DNA from: Bacteroidota bacterium | GTDB taxonomy: Bacteria; Bacteroidota; Bacteroidia; Flavobacteriales_D; Crocinitomicaceae | DNA length: 64,000 bases | Reading direction: 5' to 3' | Assembly (NCBI GenBank): GCA_016866255.1 | Contig: VGMY01000001.1 | Location: 62,001 to 126,000, forward strand | Position numbers and translations under genes: made by a program | The notes under the pieces: generated by a model | The model's input: only the letters and a program-made list of their open reading frames with translations | What the model was told of the DNA's origin: nothing | The model's database searches: none | Part shown: piece by piece, positions 1 to 7,725 of the stretch | Numbering within the stretch: position 1 is the first letter of the stretch | Layout of the letters: each line of letters begins with the position of its first letter

Positions 1-554
1 ATAGAGGTGTTCGCATTCACCGTGAGGTTTACAAATCGAGGAACACGGACTATTTGAACCCGGCCAAGGGACGTATAATTGTTCACCAAGGGGCAAAGCA
101 ACGTAATTCCATTAGCCCCTCCTGTGGCGCGAACTTCGGCTAATTCGAATTTGCCGGCATTGTTATAATTGAGGATTTCTCCCCACAAGGGGATGTGTTG
201 GGTCCAATCATTTAAATGACCAATCGGCGTAGTGTATGGCCCCCAAAATTGACCGTTGGACGTGACGTACTGATTTGCTGCATAAGTATCAACATTGAGC
301 GAGGCTCCCTGCATTTGAATGATTAAAATTAAGTCTCCGGGTGTTAGAACGCTGTTAAAATAACCTCCAATCATGCTGTTAGACGCTACGGTAATGGTTG
401 ACTGACCTGCGTTAGCATTTGCGCTGAGTACGGTGTAACTGTTCAAGGTAGCATTTGGGGTAGTTACGATGTAGGAACCGTTTTTTCCTCGTTGAGCAGA
501 GAAATTGAACGCCAAAATGACACCAATGCAAAGAAAAATCAACGAGGGCTTCAT
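1..554 (-). CDS. N-terminal part of a large secreted surface protein (adhesin-like), cut by the window edge
   Basis: The frame opens with ATG at 554 and stays open for 184 codons to the left edge, so the gene is partial. The first ~20 residues (MKPSLIFLCIGVILAFNFSA) are a typical Sec signal peptide. The mature part begins QRGKNGSYIV and continues with a beta-rich domain containing ITVASNS, PGDLILIIQMQGA and VQIVRVPRF. From memory, this domain stands at the N-terminus of very long Bacteroidota proteins that end in a gliding-motility-type (type B) T9SS sorting domain; that end is not visible here. The product is probably exported to the cell surface or medium. The role as adhesin is inferred from the family, not shown. 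Confidence 0.8.
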   Translation of the reverse strand, partial: MKPSLIFLCIGVILAFNFSAQRGKNGSYIVTTPNATLNSYTVLSANANAGQSTITVASNSMIGGYFNSVLTPGDLILIIQMQGASLNVDTYAANQYVTSNGQFWGPYTTPIGHLNDWTQHIPLWGEILNYNNAGKFELAEVRATGGANGITLLCPLVNNYTSLGRVQIVRVPRFVNLTVNANTS

Positions 555-607
555 GCGTTTAGGACGATGGTGTTGAATAGTTGGTTGTATTGCCCATCGG
601 TATTTAA

Positions 608-1390
608 TTACGAAAGTTGTGTTAAACCGTTTTCGCAGTAAAAATAGCCAATTTTACATTTGCTTTCGTAAAGATTTCTACTTTGGGTGATATTAATTTC
701 CCGGTCCAAACGTTCGTGGTGAAGGTGGTATTGAAGGGCTTTCCAACGCATATTCTGAACCTTCATTCCCGAAAGCTTGGCACGAAATTCTATGTCTGTG
801 TCTTCGCCGTATCCGGGAAGCGTGTAATCCATGTCAAATCCGTTTAATTTTTCTAAATCGCTCTTGCACCAGCCCATATTGCATCCAAGGAGTTTTGCAG
901 TCTTCGAACTGGATATGAGCGGACTGCCAAAATACAAGGCTTCCTCTAGTCTTTTCGTCCCGTTCAACAACATGCGTAACATTCCTAGATGATGGATTCC
1001 TCGGTTGCGTATTCCGGCAGAGGTTTTAGCGTCAAGGTCCGTTCTTCTTCCTGCCGTAAAAATACCATTGCGCAGGTAGCGTCGGTGTTCTTCAATGAAC
1101 TTTGGGTGAAGGATGCAATCGCCATCCGTAAAAACAAGGTGCTCATTGTTGGCTCGAATTATGGCCTTATTAAGAATGCGATTTTTATTAAATCCTGAAT
1201 CCATTTGGTCAATGTGATCCATTTTGAGGGAAGAAATAAAGCGTTGAATGGTGGTTTGAATTCCAGGGTCAATCGTATCGTGCGCTAATATGATTTGTTG
1301 GGGTTGAACGCTCTGCCGAACAACGGAATCCAATACGAGATTTAGGGCCTCGTAATCTTTATAAACTGATATGACTAAAGTTACACCCAT
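608..1390 (-). CDS. family 2 glycosyltransferase with galactosyltransferase-type C-terminal motif
   Basis: A 260-residue GT-A fold glycosyltransferase. The N-terminus (VTLVISVYKDYEALNLVLDS) is the nucleotide-binding start of GT2 enzymes. TDGDC at residues 88-92 is the DxD-like metal site. NGFD (183-186) and GYGEDTD (193-199) form the acceptor/base motif typical of the galactosyltransferase C-terminal region (Glyco_transf_7C). It should transfer a sugar from an NDP-sugar to a cell-envelope glycan; donor and acceptor cannot be read from the sequence. There is no signal peptide or membrane segment, so it is cytoplasmic. It lies 53 bases upstream of the partial adhesin gene and 20 bases downstream of the cysteine-cluster gene on the same strand. 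Confidence 0.85.
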   Translation of the reverse strand: MGVTLVISVYKDYEALNLVLDSVVRQSVQPQQIILAHDTIDPGIQTTIQRFISSLKMDHIDQMDSGFNKNRILNKAIIRANNEHLVFTDGDCILHPKFIEEHRRYLRNGIFTAGRRTDLDAKTSAGIRNRGIHHLGMLRMLLNGTKRLEEALYFGSPLISSSKTAKLLGCNMGWCKSDLEKLNGFDMDYTLPGYGEDTDIEFRAKLSGMKVQNMRWKALQYHLHHERLDREINITQSRNLYESKCKIGYFYCENGLTQLS

Positions 1391-1410
1391 GAAGGAATAA
1401 AGGTATAAAA

Positions 1411-1887
1411 TTAGGGCATGATTTTATCCATAATGCTCGCAACTGCTGGACATATCAACGCATTCCTCTGGGTTATATCGAGTATTTGAAACATGTTTTT
1501 TCGATGGGTATGCGGGTACTCTCTGCAAGCTAAAGGACGCTTATCATAGATGCTGCAGCCATTGTCGCTGTTGAGAAAAGCGCAAGGGGACTCTTTTAGG
1601 ACATAGTCTTGGTCACTGTCCAAACGGAGGTAGGTGTCCACAAAGTGAAATTCTTTCATCCTAAGGTGTTTGGCGATTCTTCGAATATCGCTGTCTCGAA
1701 AAATGGGGGAAGTTGTCTTGCAACAATTTGCACAATCCAAACAATCGATTTCCTGAAAAACTGCTTCATGTGCCCTATGGAACAACCTATCCAAAGATTT
1801 ATTTTTGCTGTTTTTCCGGAGAAAGGCTTTTACTTCTTTGCTGCGTCCGTAACTCTTTTCTAGCAATGCCCTATGGGTTGATTTCAT
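1411..1887 (-). CDS. YkgJ-type cysteine-cluster protein
   Basis: 158 residues with a cysteine set typical of the YkgJ/CxxCxxCC family of putative zinc or iron-chelating proteins: C49, C52, C55 and C56 (CLDCANCC), then C102, C111 and C121 in the C-terminal half (NGCSIYDKRPLACREYP). The family has no firmly established biochemical role. The cysteines are conserved and thought to hold a metal. The N-terminal 45 residues are basic and probably helical. The gene is separated by one base from the DUF3817 gene upstream and likely shares its transcript, which may also include uvrB. Confidence 0.85.
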   Translation of the reverse strand: MKSTHRALLEKSYGRSKEVKAFLRKNSKNKSLDRLFHRAHEAVFQEIDCLDCANCCKTTSPIFRDSDIRRIAKHLRMKEFHFVDTYLRLDSDQDYVLKESPCAFLNSDNGCSIYDKRPLACREYPHTHRKNMFQILDITQRNALICPAVASIMDKIMP

Positions 1888-1888
1888 G

Positions 1889-2179
1889 TTAATCCTTCGT
1901 GCTTAAGTACTTCTTATCGAACCAAAACGTTCCGAAGGGTATGAGGGACATGATCAAACCGACGACGAAAAAATTACGATCTCGCCGCGTTGTTTGACCG
2001 ACAAGCACGATCCAATAACAATAGGCCATGAAAAGGATTCCATGCGTCATGCCCACGATTAAATTGGGCAGTGTATAACCTAATTTGTATTTAAGGGGCA
2101 CGGTTATGCCAAGGCATAAATACGATATTCCTTCTGCGATTGCCAGGAAACGAAGAGTTGTGTTATGATTCATGACCAT
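1889..2179 (-). CDS. DUF3817 family small membrane protein
   Basis: 96 residues with three probable membrane helices, matching the DUF3817 pattern: FLAIAEGISYLCLGITVPLK, then a glycine/histidine helix (VGMTHGILFMAYCYWIVL), then FVVGLIMSLIPFGTFWFD. The His in the second helix and the GTFWFDKK end are typical of the family, which has no known function. Two ATGs are possible, at 2179 and 2173. The one at 2173 would give a 4-base ATGA overlap with the uvrB stop and may be the real start, because translational coupling to uvrB would then be exact. Confidence 0.8.
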   Translation of the reverse strand: MVMNHNTTLRFLAIAEGISYLCLGITVPLKYKLGYTLPNLIVGMTHGILFMAYCYWIVLVGQTTRRDRNFFVVGLIMSLIPFGTFWFDKKYLSTKD

Positions 2180-4176
2180 TGTTTTTTTTGGGTTTCTAAT
2201 TCAATGATGTTATCTCTGTAGGCAGCCGCTTGGATAAAATCCAGCTCTTTGGCGGCTTGTTGCATGCGTTTTCTTTGTTCTTTGATTGCTTTTTCGAGAT
2301 CTCTCAAATTGGTGAAGTTGGTTTTGGGTTCCGCCATTCGGGCCGTTGCTTCAGACCGCTGGTAGGCTTTCTCACGCTCGGTATTTTTAAGGATTCCCTC
2401 CTCAATACTCTTGTTCAAGGGCTGTGGAGTTATCCCGTGCTCGTTGTTGTAGCTGATTTGTAAATTTCTTCTTCTATCCGTTTCATCCATGGTCAATCGC
2501 ATGGACTCGGTAATTTTATCGGCATACATAATCACTTTCCCGTTAATATTTCTGGCGGCTCGACCGACGGTTTGCACAAGCGACTTGACGTTTCGAAGAA
2601 ATCCTTCTTTGTCGGCATCAAGGATGGCCACCAGGGATACTTCAGGCAAGTCTAACCCTTCCCTTAATAAATTCACCCCCACGAGAACGTCAAAATTGCC
2701 AAGACGCAACTCACGAAGTATGGCCACACGGTCAAGCGTATCGATGTCACTATGTATGTATTGGCTTTGAATACCTACTTTTTGAAGGTATTTTTGAAGT
2801 TCCTCTGCCATACGTTTAGTCAACGTGGTTATTAGGGTTCTTTCCCCCTTCGGTATACGCTCTTGAATTTCCTCGATCAGGTCGTCTATCTGGTGTAAAC
2901 TGGGTCGAATTTCTATCAAGGGATCAAGGAGTCCGGTCGGGCGAATTAGCTGTTCAACCAAGACGCCCTCGGAGCGGCTAATTTCCATTTCTGCAGGGGT
3001 CGCTGAAACAAAAATACATTGGTTGAGGAGGCTTTCAAATTCCTCGTATTTCAAAGGCCGATTGTCCATTGCCGCTTGCAGTCGAAACCCGTAGGTTACG
3101 AGATTGGTTTTACGCGCCCTATCTCCGGCATACATTCCTTTTACTTGAGGAAGGGTAACGTGGCTTTCATCGATCACCATTAAAAAATCGGAGGGGAAAT
3201 AGTCCAAAAGACAAAAGGGCCGTTCACCGGGATTGCGGTTATCGAAATAGCGTGAATAGTTTTCAATGCCTGAGCAGTAACCTAGTTCACGAATCATTTC
3301 GAGGTCGTAGGATACACGCTCTTGAAGCCGACCTGCCTCCTCGAGTTTTCCGAGTTGCTTGAATCCTTCAACTTGTTCAACAAGATCATCTTGAATCTGA
3401 TGAATGGCTTGTAAGGTGTTTTCCGGACTCGAAACGAAGAGGTTTGCAGGATAAAGGTTAAGCGACTCAAAACGCTCAAACACTTCGTTCGTATAGGGAT
3501 CAATGGCTTGCAATCCTTCGACTTCGTCACCAAAAAACAAGACCCGAACCACATAGTCGGCATAGGCGAGAAAGATGTCAACGGTATCTCCGCTGACGCG
3601 AAACATCCCCCTTTCAAACGTTTCATCGCTACGCGTATACAGGTTTTCGACGAGGCGATGAAGAAAGGTATTGCGCGGCATGATCATACCGACTTCTACC
3701 GGTAAGATGCTTTTCTTGAATTCTTGAGGGTTTCCAATTCCGTAAATGCACGAAACGGAAGCGACTACGATAACATCTTTTCGCCCGGAAAGCAGGGCAG
3801 AGGTTGCAGCTAAACGCAGTTTTTCAATCTCTTGGTTGATCGAAAGGTCTTTTTCTATATAGGTATTGGTGACGGGTAAATAGGCTTCAGGTTGATAGTA
3901 GTCGTAATACGAAACGAAATATTCTACGGCGTTTTCCGGAAAAAACTGTTTGAATTCGTTGTAGAGCTGCGCTGCAAGGGTTTTGTTATGGGAAAGAATG
4001 AGCGTAGGCCTTTGAATCTCTTGGATAACGTTCGCAACGGTAAAGGTTTTTCCACTGCCCGTAACGCCTAGCAAGGTTTGAAAAGGAAAGCCTTCACGAA
4101 TTCCATCCACCAACTGTTGTATCGCATCGGGTTGATCCCCGGTAGGCTGAAAAGGAGCAGATAATTTGAAAGGCAT
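2170..4176 (-). CDS. uvrB: UvrABC system protein B (excinuclease subunit, helicase)
   Basis: UvrB receives damaged DNA from UvrA, verifies the lesion and recruits UvrC for incision in nucleotide excision repair. All landmarks are present: Walker A GVTGSGKT (about residues 37-44), the beta-hairpin YYDYYQPEAYLP that probes the strand, the DESH helicase box in VIDESHVT, motif VI QTVGRAARN, and a C-terminal UVR motif (NLRDLEKAIKEQRK..) that contacts UvrC. At 668 residues the length is normal. I chose ATG 4176 (MPFKLSAPF) over an upstream in-frame TTG at 4194. It fits the family start, and a TAACTTTG element lies just before it (4180-4187), which would place an upstream start inside the promoter. 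Confidence 0.97.
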   Translation of the reverse strand: MPFKLSAPFQPTGDQPDAIQQLVDGIREGFPFQTLLGVTGSGKTFTVANVIQEIQRPTLILSHNKTLAAQLYNEFKQFFPENAVEYFVSYYDYYQPEAYLPVTNTYIEKDLSINQEIEKLRLAATSALLSGRKDVIVVASVSCIYGIGNPQEFKKSILPVEVGMIMPRNTFLHRLVENLYTRSDETFERGMFRVSGDTVDIFLAYADYVVRVLFFGDEVEGLQAIDPYTNEVFERFESLNLYPANLFVSSPENTLQAIHQIQDDLVEQVEGFKQLGKLEEAGRLQERVSYDLEMIRELGYCSGIENYSRYFDNRNPGERPFCLLDYFPSDFLMVIDESHVTLPQVKGMYAGDRARKTNLVTYGFRLQAAMDNRPLKYEEFESLLNQCIFVSATPAEMEISRSEGVLVEQLIRPTGLLDPLIEIRPSLHQIDDLIEEIQERIPKGERTLITTLTKRMAEELQKYLQKVGIQSQYIHSDIDTLDRVAILRELRLGNFDVLVGVNLLREGLDLPEVSLVAILDADKEGFLRNVKSLVQTVGRAARNINGKVIMYADKITESMRLTMDETDRRRNLQISYNNEHGITPQPLNKSIEEGILKNTEREKAYQRSEATARMAEPKTNFTNLRDLEKAIKEQRKRMQQAAKELDFIQAAAYRDNIIELETQKKQWS

Positions 4177-4179
4177 GGG

Positions 4180-4187
4180 CAAAGTTA
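4180..4187 (-). promoter_or_regulatory. TAACTTTG -7 element before uvrB
   Basis: The minus strand reads TAACTTTG here, a match to the Bacteroidota sigma factor -7 consensus TAnnTTTG. It ends only 3 bases before the uvrB ATG, which predicts a leaderless transcript. No clear -33 TTTG is visible at the usual 19-23 base spacing, so support is partial. Confidence 0.4.
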
Positions 4188-4250
4188 TGGACAAACTCAG
4201 TTTTAAGCGGGGATTTCTGAAATAATTGCTTCAATACATTATTTGAATAG

Positions 4251-4275
4251 TAAAAAAGGGGCACAAGGCCCCTTT
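4251..4275 (-). terminator. Rho-independent terminator after rpsA
   Basis: On the minus strand, 20 bases past the rpsA stop, the sequence forms a perfect 8-bp stem (AAAGGGGC / GCCCCTTT) around the five-base loop CTTGT, and a run of T residues follows. This is a textbook intrinsic terminator separating rpsA from uvrB. Confidence 0.85.
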
Positions 4276-4295
4276 AGCTAAAATACCTAAGACAA

Positions 4296-6101
4296 CTATT
4301 TTCCTTTGTCCATCTTTTTTTTCAGTCCAACCAAAGCATCCAAATCACCCAAGGTAGATTTTTCATTGCCTTTGTTGATAGCACTTACGGCATCGTCGGC
4401 GGTGTTAGTTGCTGTTTTTTTCGATTTGGCAGGCTTCACGGTACTTGTATCTTTCGCCGTCTCATGGCTTCGAGCATGCGAGAGAACAATTTTTCGCGAG
4501 TCTTTATTGAATTCAATTACCATAAAATCAAGAACTTCATCGATGCCCGCGTCGGTACCATCTGCTTTTTTCAGATGTTTGCTGGGGCACAAACCCTCCA
4601 GGCCGTAGGGCAGGGAAACAATTCCCGATTTATCTTTCATTTCGATAATGGTGCCTTGATGAAGCGTACCTTCTGCAAAAGTCCCTTCAAATACATCCCA
4701 CGGGTTTTCTTGAAGTTGTTTGTGGCCGAGGGAGATCCTTCGGTTATCCCGATCGATTTCGAGAACTACCACCTCCATCATATCACCTACCTTACAGAAC
4801 TCAGAAGGATGCTTAACCTTTTTCTGCCAAGATAAATCAGAAATGTGGATGAGTCCGTCTACGCCTTCTTCCAATTCAACAAAAACGCCAAAGTTGGTAA
4901 AGTTTCTGATTTTCGCTGAGTGTTTTGACTCTACCGTGTAGCGGTCTTCAATGCCGCTCCAAGGATCAGGCATCAATTGTTTGACTCCAAGACTCATTTT
5001 GCGTTCCTCTCGGTCCAAGGTTAGAATAACCGATTCAACGGTGTCGCCTACACGTAGAAAATCCTGTGCGCTGCGAAGATGCTGAGACCAACTCATTTCT
5101 GAAACGTGAATTAAGCCCTCGACCCCCGCTGCGATTTCTACAAACGCTCCATAATCTGCGAGAACAACTACTTTTCCACTTACCTTATCTCCTACATTCA
5201 AGTTGGCGTCTAGCGAATCCCAGGGGTGAGGTTGCAGTTGTTTTAAACCAAGAGCAATTCGTTTTTTATCGTCATCAAAATCCAAAATCACCACATTGAT
5301 TTTAGAATCCAATTCCAACAATTCTTCGGGATGGTTGACACGGCCCCACGATAGATCGGTAATGTGAATCAAACCGTCAACGCCTCCAAGATCGATAAAT
5401 ACCCCGTAGGTAGTGATGTTCTTAACGATTCCTTCTAATACTTGACCTTTTTCAAGTCCGGAGATAATTTGTTTTTTCTGCTCTTCAATTTCAGCTTCGA
5501 TCAGTGCCTTGTGCGAGACAACTACGTTACGGAACTCCTCATTGATTTTCACCACTTTGAATTCCATATTTTTTCCAACATAAATATCGTAATCGCGAAT
5601 GGGTTTCACGTCAATTTGCGAACCGGGCAGGAAGGCTTCAATTCCAAAGATGTCTACAATGAGTCCTCCTTTGGTGCGACATTTTACGAGTCCTGTAATC
5701 ACTTCGCCCGTGCGAAGTACTTCGTTGACGCGAATCCACGCACTGTGCATTCTCGCGGTTTTATGAGAAACGACCAACTGGCCCGTTTTGTCCTCTTGGG
5801 TTTCCACGTATACGTCTACGGTGTCGCCGATTTTTAAATCCGAGTTGTAACGAAATTCATTCGCCGGTACCACTCCTTCTGATTTGTAGCCGATGTTGAT
5901 AATTACTTCTTTTTTCGTGATGGATTCAACAATTCCTTGTATCACCTCTTTTTCGTTGATTGAGGTTAAGGTTTTTTCGTACAGGTCAGACATTTCAGAC
6001 CTTTCAATTTGGGTGTATCCATCCAACGACAGCGCCTCCCAATCGAAATCAGGGTTTCCTTGATGTGCAATTTGTTTTTTTGTACTTTTTGCCATGGGCA
6101 T
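4296..6101 (-). CDS. rpsA: 30S ribosomal protein S1
   Basis: A 601-residue protein with six consecutive S1/OB-fold RNA-binding repeats. Repeat signatures include GVVPANEF, IEAFLPGSQID, GVFIDLGGVDGLIHITDLSWG, GAFVEIAAGVEGLIHVSEMSW and GVFVELEEGVDGLIHISDLSW. The tail is Lys/Ala-rich. S1 binds mRNA on the small subunit, which matters particularly in Bacteroidota, where few genes have a Shine-Dalgarno sequence. Two in-frame ATGs (6101 and 6095) compete, and MAKSTKKQ from 6095 is equally plausible. It is monocistronic, with its own promoter element, a structured leader and a strong terminator. Confidence 0.96.
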   Translation of the reverse strand: MPMAKSTKKQIAHQGNPDFDWEALSLDGYTQIERSEMSDLYEKTLTSINEKEVIQGIVESITKKEVIINIGYKSEGVVPANEFRYNSDLKIGDTVDVYVETQEDKTGQLVVSHKTARMHSAWIRVNEVLRTGEVITGLVKCRTKGGLIVDIFGIEAFLPGSQIDVKPIRDYDIYVGKNMEFKVVKINEEFRNVVVSHKALIEAEIEEQKKQIISGLEKGQVLEGIVKNITTYGVFIDLGGVDGLIHITDLSWGRVNHPEELLELDSKINVVILDFDDDKKRIALGLKQLQPHPWDSLDANLNVGDKVSGKVVVLADYGAFVEIAAGVEGLIHVSEMSWSQHLRSAQDFLRVGDTVESVILTLDREERKMSLGVKQLMPDPWSGIEDRYTVESKHSAKIRNFTNFGVFVELEEGVDGLIHISDLSWQKKVKHPSEFCKVGDMMEVVVLEIDRDNRRISLGHKQLQENPWDVFEGTFAEGTLHQGTIIEMKDKSGIVSLPYGLEGLCPSKHLKKADGTDAGIDEVLDFMVIEFNKDSRKIVLSHARSHETAKDTSTVKPAKSKKTATNTADDAVSAINKGNEKSTLGDLDALVGLKKKMDKGK

Positions 6102-6111
6102 TTTTTTTGTA

Positions 6112-6134
6112 TTTCGAAGGTTCGCGCTTCGAAA
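6112..6134 (-). promoter_or_regulatory. hairpin in the rpsA 5' leader
   Basis: The sequence has a perfect 8-bp inverted repeat (TTTCGAAG at 6112-6119 and CTTCGAAA at 6127-6134) with a 7-base loop. In the rpsA mRNA it would sit about 10-18 bases upstream of the start codons and be followed by an A-rich stretch reaching the ATG. Position and shape are compatible with autoregulation of S1 synthesis, as is known for rpsA in other bacteria, but this is inference. Confidence 0.5.
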
Positions 6135-6184
6135 GGGGTTAATATTTTACCATGCAATTCGAACCATGGCCTTTTAGGAGGGGG

Positions 6185-6192
6185 CAAAGGTA
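6185..6192 (-). promoter_or_regulatory. TACCTTTG -7 element before rpsA
   Basis: The minus strand reads TACCTTTG, an exact TAnnTTTG match, about 84 bases before the rpsA start. It would give a leader of roughly 80 bases that contains the hairpin at 6112-6134. The -33 region shows only TTTC near the expected place. Confidence 0.5.
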
Positions 6193-6222
6193 AGGAAATA
6201 ATTGTAAAATCTAGCGAAAACT

Positions 6223-6771
6223 CTAATTGTCGTTTGGGTTTTTCGGAAATCGAGCAATTATTTTAAATTTCGAGCCTTGCTCATCCATGCATTTTTTCCA
6301 CAAATCGGTAGTTTCTTCATCGAATACGTAGTCGGCATTCAAATTATTCACAGCGATCCAGGAGTGGTTTTCAATTTCCTTTTCCAGTTGCCCGTTGTCC
6401 CAGCCCGAATACCCGACAAAAAAACGCAATTCATGCTGCGGAATGCTTCTGTGTTTTTGAAATTCTGTCAGCGCATCGAAATCTCCGCTAAAATAAATGC
6501 CATTCCCACAGGAGAAGGAATGGGGAATTTGATGACCAAGTCGATGCAGAAAAAACAATTGGTTCTTGGCGACAGGACCCCCAATATGAAGAGGAAAATG
6601 AGAAAAATCAGAGGGTTCCAAGACATCGCCAAGTGTTAAACTTAAGGGGTTGTTGAGAACAAAACCAAAAACCGAGTCCTCATCGAATTGACATAAATAA
6701 ACGACGGATCGTTCAAAGTAGGCATCGCCCTGGAACGGATCTGATAACAAAAAGCCTCCTGCCTGAGGCAT
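6223..6771 (-). CDS. YqgE/AlgH family protein
   Basis: 182 residues matching the YqgE/AlgH family from the first residues: MPQAGGFLLSDPF, then YFERSVVYLCQ, VFGFVLNNPL, the IGGPV box and, further on, FVGYSGWDNGQLEKEI. The GYSGW..GQLE segment is the family hallmark. The function is unknown; the name AlgH comes from alginate regulation in Pseudomonas. A longer in-frame extension to 6933 exists, but it would run into the divergent ppx gene and lacks family similarity, so ATG 6771 is chosen. It has no membrane segment and is likely cytoplasmic. Confidence 0.9.
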   Translation of the reverse strand: MPQAGGFLLSDPFQGDAYFERSVVYLCQFDEDSVFGFVLNNPLSLTLGDVLEPSDFSHFPLHIGGPVAKNQLFFLHRLGHQIPHSFSCGNGIYFSGDFDALTEFQKHRSIPQHELRFFVGYSGWDNGQLEKEIENHSWIAVNNLNADYVFDEETTDLWKKCMDEQGSKFKIIARFPKNPNDN

Positions 6772-6837
6772 TTCACTATTTTCAAATATAAATCGACTTT
6801 TTTTCACAATTAAGGCTAGCGCAAAGTTAAGGATTTC

Positions 6838-6845
6838 TATTTTTG
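6838..6845 (+). promoter_or_regulatory. TATTTTTG -7 element before the Ppx/GppA gene
   Basis: TATTTTTG matches TAnnTTTG and ends 4 bases before the ATG at 6850, predicting a leaderless or nearly leaderless mRNA for the Ppx/GppA-hisS pair. I see no good -33 element upstream. Confidence 0.45.
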
Positions 6846-6849
6846 TAGT

Positions 6850-7725
6850 ATGAAATTGGGAGCGATTGATGTGGGGTCTAACGCGATACGGCTGTTGATG
6901 GCTGATGTTAAAAAAAACGCAGGAATACAGCAATACGTTAAAATTGCCTACTTGCGCTTACCGGTAAGGTTGGGCGATGATGTGTTCGAAAAAGGTCAAA
7001 TAACGCCATCAAAAGCCGATCGATTGGTGTTGGGAATGAAAATTTTTAAAGCAATGCTCGATTTGTACGAAATTGCTGATTACCGAGCAGTGGCCACCTC
7101 CGCAATGAGAGACAGCAAAAATTCGGGCAAAATTCAATCAACCATTTACAAGAAAACAGGAATTCGATTGAACATTATTTCCGGGAAGGAAGAAGCTGAA
7201 TTGGTCTATCTTCCACTTCGATTCTTCAACGCTTTGGAAAACAACTGCCTCTTAGTGGATGTTGGTGGAGGAAGCACGGAAATAACCTTCTTCCGCCAAA
7301 ATGAAATCCTTGCGTCTGAGTCTTTTCAGATTGGAAGCGTGAGGCTATTCACGAATCGAGTAGTAAGATCGGAATGGGCCAGAATGCGGAATTGGCTGGT
7401 ATCCAAAATTTTACCGCTGTCGCCAACTCGGGCCTTTGGTCTCGGTGGAACGATTAACAGTGTCCACAAAATGAATGAAAATATGTCGAAAGAACCTGTG
7501 AGCATTCACCAATTAAACGATTTAATTGGCGAGATGAAAGGTCTTTCCGTTGAGGAGCGTTTGCAGCGATTTCGTATTAAAGAAGACCGTGCTGATGTCA
7601 TTGTCCCAGCCATGGAAATCTATGTAATGGTGCTTGAAACGATTGGATTAATGGAAATTCACGTACCGAAAATGGGCCTTGCAGATGGGGTATTGTTAGA
7701 TTTGTATCAGAAAATAAACGGATGA
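6850..7725 (+). CDS. Ppx/GppA family phosphatase (exopolyphosphatase / pppGpp phosphatase-like)
   Basis: 291 residues in the ASKHA fold. The N-terminal phosphate-binding loop IDVGSNAIRLLM, the VATSAMRDSKN segment and the second loop LLVDVGGGSTEITFF are all diagnostic. The size matches the short, single-unit form of the family without the C-terminal HD domain of long Ppx. Members cleave terminal phosphate from polyphosphate or from pppGpp; which applies cannot be told from the sequence. It overlaps hisS by 4 bases (ATGA), so the two are translationally coupled. Confidence 0.9.
   Translation: MKLGAIDVGSNAIRLLMADVKKNAGIQQYVKIAYLRLPVRLGDDVFEKGQITPSKADRLVLGMKIFKAMLDLYEIADYRAVATSAMRDSKNSGKIQSTIYKKTGIRLNIISGKEEAELVYLPLRFFNALENNCLLVDVGGGSTEITFFRQNEILASESFQIGSVRLFTNRVVRSEWARMRNWLVSKILPLSPTRAFGLGGTINSVHKMNENMSKEPVSIHQLNDLIGEMKGLSVEERLQRFRIKEDRADVIVPAMEIYVMVLETIGLMEIHVPKMGLADGVLLDLYQKING

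Noticed and set aside
3294-3626. Open frame of 110 codons on the minus strand within uvrB
   Set aside because: It is a shifted frame of the well-supported uvrB gene.
5442-5837. Open frame of 131 codons on the plus strand
   Set aside because: It is the reverse of the S1 repeats of rpsA and carries no independent signal.
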